DNA from: CAVVFX01 sp963747535
GTDB taxonomy: Bacteria; Acidobacteriota; Terriglobia; Bryobacterales; Bryobacteraceae
Assembly (NCBI GenBank): GCA_963747535.1
Contig: CAVVFX010000020.1
Location: 62,001 to 126,000 of the forward strand
DNA length: 64,000 bases
Direction of reading: 5' to 3'
Notes under the pieces: model-generated
The model's input: the letters and a program-made list of their open reading frames with translations, nothing else
Told to the model about the DNA's origin: nothing
The model's database searches: none
Position numbers and translations under genes: made by a program
Part shown: piece after piece, positions 9,003 through 17,384 of the stretch
Layout: each line of letters opens with the position of its first letter
How positions within the stretch are numbered: the stretch's first letter is position 1

Positions 9003-9127
9003 ACGGGTCGGACGGTTTTCTAGACTCGGCCGACACACGCGTCTGACTTCGGTGGAGGGTTTGCGAAAGCCTAAGGCGTCAGCAGTCCCGGCGGAGAGCG
9101 CTCGGGTGGCTTCGCACTCCCCGCACA

Positions 9128-9385
9128 GACCCCGCGTCCAGCCAAACGACGCCCAAAGAGGTAACCGTTTATGTCACTCGCACCGGAAAGGAATATCATC
9201 GCGTCGGGTGCAGTTATTTGAGGCAGAGCAACATTCCTCTTCCATTGAGCAAGGCCAGGGAGTGGGCCTACTCACCGTACAGTCGGTGCCATCCGCCCGA
9301 ACTGAGCCAACAGAAACAGCCCATGGGTTACCGCCGTCATACGATGGCAACAAGCTTTGCGCTTTCGAGGGGCTCAAGGGCTTGA
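9128..9385 (+). pseudogene. start-less remnant of a small Cys/His protein
   Basis: A frame without any start codon reads EVTVYVTRTGKEYHRVGC, then SYLRQSNIPLPLSKAREWAY, then SPYSRCHPPELSQ, stopping at 9383-9385. This resembles a small domain in which a Tyr-His-x-x-x-Cys is followed by a Cys-x-x-Cys. Here the first cysteine of the second pair is Tyr (SPYSRC). The N-terminus is missing and the pair is broken, so I call it a remnant. Family identification is by pattern memory only. Confidence 0.4.
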
Positions 9386-9670
9386 GTCCCTGCTGGCAAA
9401 GCGGAGAAAGAGCATAGCGACTGCCACCTTTTGGGGGCTCATGCCGTGTCCACTATTGTCCACTATCCCGCGCTTTGTCCACTATTGTCTACTATCCAGT
9501 GTCCGCATGGGGCCGGGTCTTGCCTATGTCGGTATAGTTAAATCAATAGCTTGGCCGCATTGGACCGCATGAGTACGATACGGGACCTGCTATATTAGCT
9601 GACGTTATTGCTGGCATTTCTCTCCTTGTCCTACACTTCCGCACGAGCATTCACATGCTGTTGCGGTTAC
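9386..9670. other. non-coding stretch with iteron-like repeats
   Basis: No credible gene. It holds the tandem GTCCACTAT repeats at 9448-9496 and borders the truncated end of the phage cassette, where a major capsid gene would be expected but is absent. Confidence 0.4.
9448..9496. repeat. two 20-bp direct repeats built of 10-mers
   Basis: GTCCACTATTGTCCACTATC at 9448-9467 recurs at 9477-9496 with one change (GTCTAC). Each copy is two 10-mers, giving four GTCCACTAT-like units in 49 bases. The core hexamer is the one in the inverted repeat at 576-616. An iteron or repressor-binding array is possible. Confidence 0.55.
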
Positions 9671-10261
9671 TTAGCTCCTCAGGGTCTGAGTTGCAACTCG
9701 TAAAATCTCTTGTCGTGCTCTCTCCAGATCTTCCTTGGACATTCCTGGCCCGATCTTTTCCAGATCGATACCATTTGAGACCGGTGTCCGGTGTGTGTTG
9801 GTCATACCGCTTCCCCCCACGATGCGGGCGGGAAGAAACTCGGGGTTGTCTGCGACAAACTGCCGCAGGTATTCGCCGGCCGCTGCGTCGCCCTGCCCTG
9901 TGCGTGCCAACAACCGGCCATCCTCGCCGCGAAAGATATCGCTCTGCACCGCGCGATACGCCAAGTCGATCTTAGATACTCCGAGCTTCTGCAATTCTGC
10001 CCGGATATTGGTGCTTCGCTCGGCCTCTTCCGCGACCTGGCGGCTGCGCCGGTTCTCTTCAACCAGTTCATTGACGCGCCGTTCCAGTTGCTCCCGGCGC
10101 TTTCTTTCTTCCTGTAATTCCGCTTTGTATGCCGGCTCTCGCCGCGTTGTGTCCTGCCGCAGATATTCCTGCACGGCCTGCTGTACGATTCCCTGGACGT
10201 CGATCGAGTCCGTCGAATCTCGTTTCTGTTCCATAAGCCTCCGAATGCTTCTATCGTTCAA
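9671..10261 (-). CDS. phage scaffold-like coiled-coil protein
   Basis: 196 residues. Residues about 20-85 are a Glu/Arg-rich coiled coil (ELQEERKRREQLERRVNELV). A conserved-looking module with SKIDLAYRAVQSDIFRGEDG and a short C-terminal helix follow. Position and make-up match capsid scaffold proteins, which lie directly after the portal gene in tailed phages. The ATG overlaps the portal stop (ATGA). No capsid gene follows, so the cassette is cut off. Confidence 0.6.
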   Translation of the reverse strand: MNDRSIRRLMEQKRDSTDSIDVQGIVQQAVQEYLRQDTTRREPAYKAELQEERKRREQLERRVNELVEENRRSRQVAEEAERSTNIRAELQKLGVSKIDLAYRAVQSDIFRGEDGRLLARTGQGDAAAGEYLRQFVADNPEFLPARIVGGSGMTNTHRTPVSNGIDLEKIGPGMSKEDLERARQEILRVATQTLRS

Positions 10262-11661
10262 TGTTGTGACGCATCTGTCAGCGACACATCGATCTCTTCA
10301 GAGATCTTGTTCTTTAGCTCCTGGCGTGAGTCGCTCAGATACTTGAAGGCAAGTTTCTTGAACATCTGCTGCTTCAGCGTCTTGGAATTAATTCCTAGTG
10401 CTAGAAGACTCTTGGCATTCTCTAGTTCTCCGCTGAAGTCCCCTATGTCGAACTCATCCAGGCCCGATACATCGACGAGTAAGTCATCCTTCCGTGCCAG
10501 CGCAACGGACTGCAAAACCTGACGCATGGCATTCTTGACGATGTCGCCGTAGGCCAGCAGGATCTCCTGAGTAATGCTGAAATCCATCTGTTTGCTGAGC
10601 CCGGACTGGGGCAGTCCACTTGAGTCATTCGTGGCGGCCTGGGAAAGCAAGTAGCAAACCCTGTAGATCTCGTTCTTCAGAGTGTCCAGATTGTCGGCCG
10701 CGAGACTGTAAACGCGGCCTTCTGGCTCCGCCCACCCGAACCGGTCCCCTTGCCCCATCTGGATGTAATATGACTCGCCCACCACCTGCTGCCACGGCTT
10801 GTCCGAATAGACGACCGGAGTCGCAAACAGCCCCATAGTTAAAGCCCAAGCGAGCGCATTGGACTTATTGAAGTGTTCGAGCTGCAGAAGGGCTGCTTTG
10901 TTCATTAACCACAGTCCATCTGAAGTCCTGATCTCAAATATCGGCACACGACGTTGTAATGCCAGTCCGTGCACTCCCGTATGAGTGAGAGTAACCTCGG
11001 ACGCCGAGTCCGGGCCTCCCTGGCAGCGATAGATCTCATAAGTCTCGCGGTCGTAGTAAGTCCACAGCGTCTCGAGGATCGGTTCCGATCCCGGTGAAAG
11101 CTGATGGATGGACTCGGTCTTGAGCACCACCCATTCGAACTCCCCTTGTGGCGTCTTACCCCAGTTAGTAACCTGTTCCGGCAGATATCGTGTCAAATAA
11201 CCGCGCGACATTCCCGTCGCGTCTTCTTCTCCGCGGTTTGTAACCGGGCTTATGACGCGGGGGAAATCAACGACGATATACGACTTGCCGTAGATCAATG
11301 TATCTGTGATCTGTTGGCGGAAGAAGTCTGCTAACGGCGTCCCCTTGCGATCGCAATCCTGAATGAACTGGTCGAAGAAACGCTTTCCGTAATTGTCTTC
11401 CCCAGTGAACTGGACGACTGGCTCCCTCCTCAAGAGAGTCGCCGCAAACCAGTCGATGATCGAGCCGATATAGTTTTCGTAGAAAACCCTGCCTAACCGC
11501 TCGTAATAAACCTCTGCCGGCTCTTTGTGTCGCTGGATCAGATATTCAGCAGCCCGCGTTCTGATCTGTTCACCTCCGGCATATAAGTCGCTGTATCGCC
11601 GCCACAAGGCCCGTTTCGCGACAAACTCGGGATGTTCGTTTTCAATTGCATGTTTTTGCAC
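10258..11661 (-). CDS. phage portal protein
   Basis: 467 residues resembling the DUF4055 / SPP1 gp6-like portal group. The N-terminal region has LWRRYSDLYAGGEQIRTRA and YERLGRVFYENYIGSIIDWF. The middle is beta-rich (QITDTLIYGKSYIVVDFPRV) and the C-terminal part is helical. Portals form the dodecameric DNA gate of the capsid and anchor the terminase. The start is GTG at 11661 with GAGGA upstream. No terminase gene lies upstream and no capsid gene downstream, so this is a remnant rather than a functional prophage. Confidence 0.75.
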   Translation of the reverse strand: MQKHAIENEHPEFVAKRALWRRYSDLYAGGEQIRTRAAEYLIQRHKEPAEVYYERLGRVFYENYIGSIIDWFAATLLRREPVVQFTGEDNYGKRFFDQFIQDCDRKGTPLADFFRQQITDTLIYGKSYIVVDFPRVISPVTNRGEEDATGMSRGYLTRYLPEQVTNWGKTPQGEFEWVVLKTESIHQLSPGSEPILETLWTYYDRETYEIYRCQGGPDSASEVTLTHTGVHGLALQRRVPIFEIRTSDGLWLMNKAALLQLEHFNKSNALAWALTMGLFATPVVYSDKPWQQVVGESYYIQMGQGDRFGWAEPEGRVYSLAADNLDTLKNEIYRVCYLLSQAATNDSSGLPQSGLSKQMDFSITQEILLAYGDIVKNAMRQVLQSVALARKDDLLVDVSGLDEFDIGDFSGELENAKSLLALGINSKTLKQQMFKKLAFKYLSDSRQELKNKISEEIDVSLTDASQH

Positions 11662-12354
11662 GTAAGTTCCTCAAAACAGCCGCTTGTCCCGCGACCCACT
11701 CTCAATCTTCTGATTTGAGCCTAACAAGTAAGAATCGATAATCGTCTAGCCCCCTTTTCGTAAGTGATGCAAGAATAAGAAGTTAAGGGTGTTTTAGGTG
11801 TTGTGATCGCTGGTTCGCGTCAAAAATCAAATGTCGGGCTAACTTGGACAAGTGAATCTGTATCAGTAGTTTGCGCGGACCTAGCGTCTGTTGTGACGCA
11901 CGGACGCCGCGGAACCGCCGCGCCTGGAGCACACGGTAATAGCTGCGTTTCTTGCGACTCTGAATACTTCTTACTCTTCTGGCTGCGGTCTGAGTCGCGG
12001 GGAACTTGCACCAGCACAACGATCTGAAACGGATTTAGTATGAGATATCAAGTGGATCTCCCACGGATATTCGTCCGGTTTAGCCCTAATTGTCGCGCCG
12101 TGATCCACCGCTCGAACCGCGTCCGGTCGATAGAACTGGCCCGTACGTTCTTGTCGCATCGGACTACACCCTGAAGTAGGCTCCTCAGTTCGCTCCGATC
12201 GCCGATCGAGGCTGCACCCCCAAAATCGGAAGCGACCAGGCGGTCGCTCGCGGACGAGGGCGTCAGCCCCACAGAGCAGCACGGCCGCAACCAAACCGTC
12301 CGTCTTTTGGGCGCGCCACGCTCGCGCAAATCAGGGTCTGGCGGGACAGGTGCG
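11662..12354. other. 693-bp region without a supported gene
   Basis: Several short frames overlap on both strands but none has convincing composition or start. This is the junction between the decayed phage cassette and the chromosomal ileS-lspA-lgt cluster. I see no tRNA and no clear direct repeat that would mark an attachment site. Confidence 0.4.
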
Positions 12355-13149
12355 TCACTTGGCTACGGCTGATCTTGGGGCGACGGATACTGGCTTGACG
12401 GGTAACCTTAACAAGCTACAGCCTGCCACGCAAGCGGCTAGGGAGATCCATTGTTCTAGCGTTAGCGGGCCCCCCAGCGGGTTGGCTTCGTCGTGCGCCC
12501 GTACAAATTCTACTAAGAAGCGGGCTAGGCCGGAGAGGATGAGATAGAGCGCGATGATCGAGCCTTCTTTGTGCGGCTTTTTGGCTCGCTGGTAGAGGAA
12601 GATGCAGATGAGTCCCTCCATACCGGTCTCGTAGAGTTGCGTGGGGTGCACGGGGACGCCCAGCGGGGCTCCGTTGGCATCGGGATTGGTGTAGGTTACT
12701 GCCCAGGGTAAGTGGGTCGGCTTCCCGTAACAGCAGCCGGCGGCGAAACAACCCAATCGTCCGATGGCGTGCCCGATGGCGAGACCGGGAGCGAAGACGT
12801 CGCACGTTTTGAGGAACGGGAGACGCTCGCGACGCATGTAGAAATAGGCGAAGACCAGGGCGAGGATGAAGCCGCCGTACCAGATGCCGGCGGATTGTAG
12901 GGTACTTAAGGTGAAGATCTGTCCCGGGTTCTTGCGGTAATAGGGATCGAGCACGATCATCAACAGCTTCGCGCCCACGATTCCGGCCAGAGCGCAGTAG
13001 ACACCGAGATTCATGATGGCGTCGCGGCTGAGTCCTTGCATGCGTCCTAACTTGCCTGCCATCCACAAGGCAGTCAGGAAGGCAGTAGCCACTAGAACGC
13101 CGTAAGTCGGTAAGTAAAACGATCCAATCTGAATTAACTTAGGTAACAT
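12355..13149 (-). CDS. lgt: prolipoprotein diacylglyceryl transferase
   Basis: 264 residues with about seven membrane segments. Lgt transfers diacylglycerol from phosphatidylglycerol to the lipobox cysteine of prolipoproteins, the first step of lipoprotein maturation. The signature is clear: GHAIGRLGCFAAGCCYG near residue 130 and VHPTQLYE about 40 residues later. The final part has LILSGLARFLVEFVR. It overlaps the lspA end by a few bases, so two successive steps of the same pathway are co-transcribed. Confidence 0.95.
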   Translation of the reverse strand: MLPKLIQIGSFYLPTYGVLVATAFLTALWMAGKLGRMQGLSRDAIMNLGVYCALAGIVGAKLLMIVLDPYYRKNPGQIFTLSTLQSAGIWYGGFILALVFAYFYMRRERLPFLKTCDVFAPGLAIGHAIGRLGCFAAGCCYGKPTHLPWAVTYTNPDANGAPLGVPVHPTQLYETGMEGLICIFLYQRAKKPHKEGSIIALYLILSGLARFLVEFVRAHDEANPLGGPLTLEQWISLAACVAGCSLLRLPVKPVSVAPRSAVAK

Positions 13150-13651
13150 GCGGAGGCCTCAACATACTCAAAATGAGTAACCCCGCACCGACACAGATCG
13201 CAGTATCAGCCAAGTTAAAGGTGTACCAGTGGTAAGTGCCGAGATAGAAGTCGAGAAAGTCAGTTACGGTTCCGGCCCGGAGGCGATCGTAGACGTTGCC
13301 CAGGGCACCGCCGAAAACCAGGGCGACGCCGAGTCCGGTGGGCCGGTCCCAGCGGCGGATGCGGGTAAGGAGGACGGCGAGGATCACGATTGCGAGCACC
13401 GAGAAACCGATCAGGATGGCGGTGCGGAAGTGCGAGCCGGATTGCGAGAAGAGACCGAAGGCAACACCCGGATTCTGTGAGCGGACGATGTCGAAGAAGC
13501 CGGGAATGACCTTTTTGGTGTCCCAGAAGCTCAGGCGAGTTTCGACCAGGTACTTGGTCCAGCGATCGAGCGCAAAGACGGTAAGAGACAGCATCAGCGC
13601 AAACCACGGAGGAATGCTGCGGCGGCGGTTGTAGAGCTGGAACTTAGCCAT
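13139..13651 (-). CDS. lspA: lipoprotein signal peptidase (SPase II)
   Basis: 170 residues with four membrane segments. It cleaves the signal peptide of diacylglyceryl-modified prolipoproteins. The catalytic aspartates are in GNVYDRLRAG (about residue 121) and FNLADTAI (about 146). The ATG at 13651 is preferred over one 12 codons upstream because it begins the typical basic-hydrophobic N-terminus. It overlaps the ileS stop by 8 bases. The ileS-lspA order is common in bacteria. Confidence 0.93.
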   Translation of the reverse strand: MAKFQLYNRRRSIPPWFALMLSLTVFALDRWTKYLVETRLSFWDTKKVIPGFFDIVRSQNPGVAFGLFSQSGSHFRTAILIGFSVLAIVILAVLLTRIRRWDRPTGLGVALVFGGALGNVYDRLRAGTVTDFLDFYLGTYHWYTFNLADTAICVGAGLLILSMLRPPHVT

Positions 13652-16478
13652 GCAGATTCTCGCGGACGGCGGACGAACAACTGGCACATAACGTGGGCAA
13701 GGCGGGATCGGAACCGACGTCTTCAGTGTATTTCCAACAGCGTTCGCACTTCATGCCGGCGGCCCTTTCGACGCCGAATGTCGCGTCCCATGGTGGGAGC
13801 GTCTCGGCCAGTTGCAGGTCGACCTGGCTTACGATGAAAAGTCCGGGGAGCTCTTGTGCGTATCCTTGCAGGAGTTTGAACAATTCGCTGCCGGCCGCGA
13901 TACCAACGCGCGCTTCGAGGGGCGCTCCGATGAACTTCTCGTTGCGCTTAATTTCGAGTTCTTTCAGAACTTCCTTCCTCACTTCCATTAGACGGTCCCA
14001 GTTGGCGGCCTGTTTCCGATGGTGTTCATGGAGTCCTGCGGTAAGTTCCGAAGGTTCGGGAAACAGGGCAGTGTGGACAGTGCCCGGCTGGCATAGATGC
14101 GGCCAGACCTCTTCGCAGGTAAAGCTGAGGATCGGGGCGAGCAGGCGGACGAGCGCATGGGCCACGCGATACAACGCGGTTTGCGCGGAGCGGCGCGCAT
14201 GGGATTTGGTGGCCGCAGTATAGAGGCGGTCCTTCAGGACGTCGAAGTAGACATTACTGAGATCGACGGTGGAGAAGTCGTAGATCGCACGATAGACCTT
14301 ATGGAATTCGAAATCGTTGTACCAGACGCGGCTGCGCAGAACCAGTTCTTCGGCTTTGATCAGGATCCACTGGTCGATTTCCGGCATTTCGGAGGCCGGC
14401 ACGATGTCGATTTCCGGATCGAAGCCATGCAGATTGCCGAGGATGTAACGGAAGGTGTTGCGCAGCTTGCGATAGGCCTCGCTCAAGCGGGTGAGGATGG
14501 TCTCGGACATGCGGACGTCCTCGTTGAAAGAGACGGACGCGGTCCAGAGGCGCAGCACGTCCGCGCCATGGTGTTTGATGATGTCTTCGGGTTCGATGGA
14601 GTTGCCGAGCGATTTGTGCATGGCGCGGCCTTCGCCGTCGAGAGCCCAGCCGTTGGTGGCGCACTCGCGGTAGGGAGCGCCGTTGCGCAGGCCGACTCCC
14701 ACCAGGAGCGAACTGTGGAACCAGCCGCGGTATTGGTCGCCCCCTTCGATATACAGATCGGAGGGCCAGGCGAGGTCGTTCTTTTCGGTGAGCACGGCAA
14801 GATGGCTCGAGCCGGAATCGAACCAGACGTCGAGGATGTCGTTCTCCTTGGTGAATTCGGTCGAGCCGCACTTCGCGCAGGTGGTCCCGGCTGGGATGAG
14901 TTCGGCGGCAGTGCGCTCATACCAGATGTCGGCATTGTACTGGCGAATGAGGTCGACGACTGCATCGAGGATCGGGCGATCAACGAGCGGTTCGTGGCAA
15001 TGGTCGCAATAAAAGACAATAATGGGGACGCCCCAGGTGCGCTGGCGCGAGATGCACCAGTCCGGCCGGGTGGCGATCATGTTGGAGATGCGTTCTTCGC
15101 CCCAGCCAGGCATCCATTTGATGGCTTTGATGGCGGAGAGGGCCCGTTCCCGGAGGCCGTTGCGATCCATGCCGATGAACCACTGATCGGTGGCGCGGAA
15201 GATGGTCGGATTGTGGCAGCGCCAGCAGTGTGGATAGCTGTGGTCGACCTTTTTCTGAGCTAGCAAGGCGTGGTGCGCCCGGAGGATATCGATGACGATG
15301 GGGTTGCCTTCCCAGACGGTCTTGCCGAGCAGTTCTTCCGGAATCGTGCCGGGTGCGGCATTGCTTGACCCGACTGGGGCCTGGAAGAAGCGTCCGCGGG
15401 CGTCGACCGGGCAATAAGTTGCGATGCCGTATTGCTGGCCAACAACGTAGTCTTCCTGTCCGTGGCCGGGAGCGGTGTGTACGGCACCAGTGCCTTGCTC
15501 CAGGGTGACGTGGTCAGCGAGGATGCCGAGGGAGTCGCGATCGATAAAGGGGTGACGGAAGACGGCGTGTTCGAGGCGGGAGCCAGGGAAGGTCGCGAGA
15601 ATGCGGGGGTTCTCCCATGTGCAATTTTGTGCAGTTTCTGCAAGAAGGTCGCCGGCGACGATGTAGACGGCCTCGTTGACCAGAACGGCGGCGTACTCGA
15701 ACTTGGGGTGGAACGCGATGGCCATGTTGGCGGGGATGGTCCACGGGGTGGTGGTCCAGATGAGACCATAGACCTGGTGGTTATGGAGTCGGGGATCGAT
15801 GGCGCCCGGTTCAGAGGTTAATGCGAAACGAACCCAAATGGACGGACTGGAGTGGTCGGCGTATTCGACTTCAGCTTCGGCGAGGGCGGTGCGGTCGTGG
15901 ATGCACCAGTTGACGGGCTTCAGTCCTTTATAGATGTAGCCTTGGTCGAGGAAGTCCACGAAAGCGCCGGCGATGACCGCCTGATACTCCGGGCTCATGG
16001 TGAGGTATGGGTCGTTCCAGCGGCCGAGGACGCCGAGGCGTTTGAACTCGACGCGCATGGCCTCGAAGAACTTGGTGGCGTACTTACGGCAGGCGAGACG
16101 GATTTCGAGGGGCGAGAGTTTGGCCTTCTTGCCGCCGAGTTCCTGGTCGACTTTGAATTCGATCGGCAGGCCATGGCAGTCCCAGCCGGGCACGTAGGGC
16201 GAATCGAAGCCGGCCATGGTTTTGGACTTGACGATGAAGTCCTTGATGATCTTGTTGAAGGCGGTGCCGATATGGATGTGGCCGTTGGCGTAGGGCGGAC
16301 CATCATGGAGTACGTAGCGAGGACGTCCGGCGCGAGCGGCACGGATTTGGCCGTAGAGGTCTTCGGCTTCCCAGCGGGCGAGCATTTTGGGCTCGGTTTG
16401 CGGGAGGTTGGCCTTCATGGAGAAGGTGGTCTTGGGCAGGTTGATCGAGCCCTTCAAGTCGAAGTTTTCTAAGTCCAT
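13644..16478 (-). CDS. ileS: isoleucyl-tRNA synthetase
   Basis: 944 residues, the normal length for a bacterial class Ia IleRS. It charges tRNA-Ile and edits valine. The HIGH-type motif is PPYANGHIHIG (residues 61-71). The KMSKS-type motif appears as AMHKSLGN near residue 620, a known variant. Zinc-binding CERCWKY (about 909) and CASC close to the C-terminus are present. First gene of the minus-strand unit with lspA and lgt. The ATG has no strong ribosome site. Confidence 0.97.
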   Translation of the reverse strand: MDLENFDLKGSINLPKTTFSMKANLPQTEPKMLARWEAEDLYGQIRAARAGRPRYVLHDGPPYANGHIHIGTAFNKIIKDFIVKSKTMAGFDSPYVPGWDCHGLPIEFKVDQELGGKKAKLSPLEIRLACRKYATKFFEAMRVEFKRLGVLGRWNDPYLTMSPEYQAVIAGAFVDFLDQGYIYKGLKPVNWCIHDRTALAEAEVEYADHSSPSIWVRFALTSEPGAIDPRLHNHQVYGLIWTTTPWTIPANMAIAFHPKFEYAAVLVNEAVYIVAGDLLAETAQNCTWENPRILATFPGSRLEHAVFRHPFIDRDSLGILADHVTLEQGTGAVHTAPGHGQEDYVVGQQYGIATYCPVDARGRFFQAPVGSSNAAPGTIPEELLGKTVWEGNPIVIDILRAHHALLAQKKVDHSYPHCWRCHNPTIFRATDQWFIGMDRNGLRERALSAIKAIKWMPGWGEERISNMIATRPDWCISRQRTWGVPIIVFYCDHCHEPLVDRPILDAVVDLIRQYNADIWYERTAAELIPAGTTCAKCGSTEFTKENDILDVWFDSGSSHLAVLTEKNDLAWPSDLYIEGGDQYRGWFHSSLLVGVGLRNGAPYRECATNGWALDGEGRAMHKSLGNSIEPEDIIKHHGADVLRLWTASVSFNEDVRMSETILTRLSEAYRKLRNTFRYILGNLHGFDPEIDIVPASEMPEIDQWILIKAEELVLRSRVWYNDFEFHKVYRAIYDFSTVDLSNVYFDVLKDRLYTAATKSHARRSAQTALYRVAHALVRLLAPILSFTCEEVWPHLCQPGTVHTALFPEPSELTAGLHEHHRKQAANWDRLMEVRKEVLKELEIKRNEKFIGAPLEARVGIAAGSELFKLLQGYAQELPGLFIVSQVDLQLAETLPPWDATFGVERAAGMKCERCWKYTEDVGSDPALPTLCASCSSAVRENLHG

Positions 16479-16748
16479 TGGTTATTGAGGGATACCTACA
16501 TTATAGAGGTGCGGGAAACACTGGGCCGCGAATGGCACACGAATGCACGCGATTGAGCAAAGGCGACATGGATAGCTGGCGAGTTGCAACGGAGTGACAG
16601 GATTTGGACGTCAGACGAACACAGATCAACACAGATAAGTACGGAGTGAAAGGAACTTGATACTTTGACCTTCGCGAGTGTCCTGAGGTGCGGTCGATTC
16701 GATGGAGACCGCTCCTCGCGCGTCTGAGACAATGATCATTCTCCCCAA
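16479..16748. other. divergent promoter region of ileS and tmk
   Basis: 270 bases between divergent genes. It must hold both promoters, but no box can be assigned with certainty. Much of it is the degenerate repeat material described at 16528-16640. Confidence 0.4.
16528..16640. repeat. degenerate intergenic repeat (GAATGCACGCG / CACAGAT types)
   Basis: CGCGAATGGCACACGAATGC at 16528-16547 and GAACACAGATCAACACAGAT between 16617 and 16640 are internally repetitive. CACAGAT and CGAATG units of this style recur between genes in several soil bacterial phyla. On minus the second part can be read as ICVDLCSS, a typical false-protein signature. Confidence 0.45.
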
Positions 16749-17384
16749 ATGGACCGCGGAATTTTCATCACATTCGAGGGCATCGACGGCAGCGGCAAGA
16801 CTACGCAACTACGCCTGCTGGCCGACCGTCTGCGTAGCGCCGGCCGGGACGTGGTCGAAGCAGTTGAGCCCGGCGGCACTGAAATTGGGCGTCAGATCCG
16901 CGCCATCCTGCTCGACGGCCGGAACACCCAACTGACGCCTCGCGCAGAGCTTCTTCTCTATTTTGCAAGCCGCGCGCAGAACGTGGAGGAAGTCATCCGG
17001 CCGGCGCTCGCGGCAGGGCAGATCGTGTTGTGCGACCGGTTCACCGACTCGACGCTGGTCTATCAGGGATACGGGCGTGGCCTCGGAGCAGAAGTGGTCC
17101 TGACGCTCGATCAGATCGCATGCCAGGGTCTGCAACCGGACCTTACTGTTTTCGTGGATATCGATCTCGACGAGAGTCTCGATCGAGCGCGCGGCCGCAA
17201 CTTCACGAGCTCGAGCTCAGAAACGCGCCTCGACGACGAATCGCGGGAGTTTCACAAAAGAGTCCGGGACGCCTATCTGGCGTTAGCCGCGCGAGAGGCG
17301 CACCGCTTCATCGTGATCGACGGCGCAGCGAGCGTCGAGGAAGTCGCCGGACGTGTCTGGAAGGAGGTTGGCAAACGTGTTTGA
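16749..17384 (+). CDS. tmk: thymidylate kinase
   Basis: 211 residues, a normal bacterial length. It phosphorylates dTMP to dTDP. The P-loop is FEGIDGSGKTTQ (residues 8-19). The substrate-binding EPGGT motif follows, then CDRFTDSTLVYQGYGRG. The LID-region arginines occur around RARGRNFTSSS. It overlaps the next gene by 8 bases, a common tmk-holB arrangement. Confidence 0.95.
   Translation: MDRGIFITFEGIDGSGKTTQLRLLADRLRSAGRDVVEAVEPGGTEIGRQIRAILLDGRNTQLTPRAELLLYFASRAQNVEEVIRPALAAGQIVLCDRFTDSTLVYQGYGRGLGAEVVLTLDQIACQGLQPDLTVFVDIDLDESLDRARGRNFTSSSSETRLDDESREFHKRVRDAYLALAAREAHRFIVIDGAASVEEVAGRVWKEVGKRV

Noticed and set aside
9448..9496. CRISPR-like array
   Set aside because: Only two 20-bp repeats, made of 10-mers, with a 9-base gap; no spacers of normal length and no cas genes.
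14097..15263. Long open frame (388 codons) on plus
   Set aside because: Antisense to ileS; an effect of GC-rich codon structure, with shadow-like composition.
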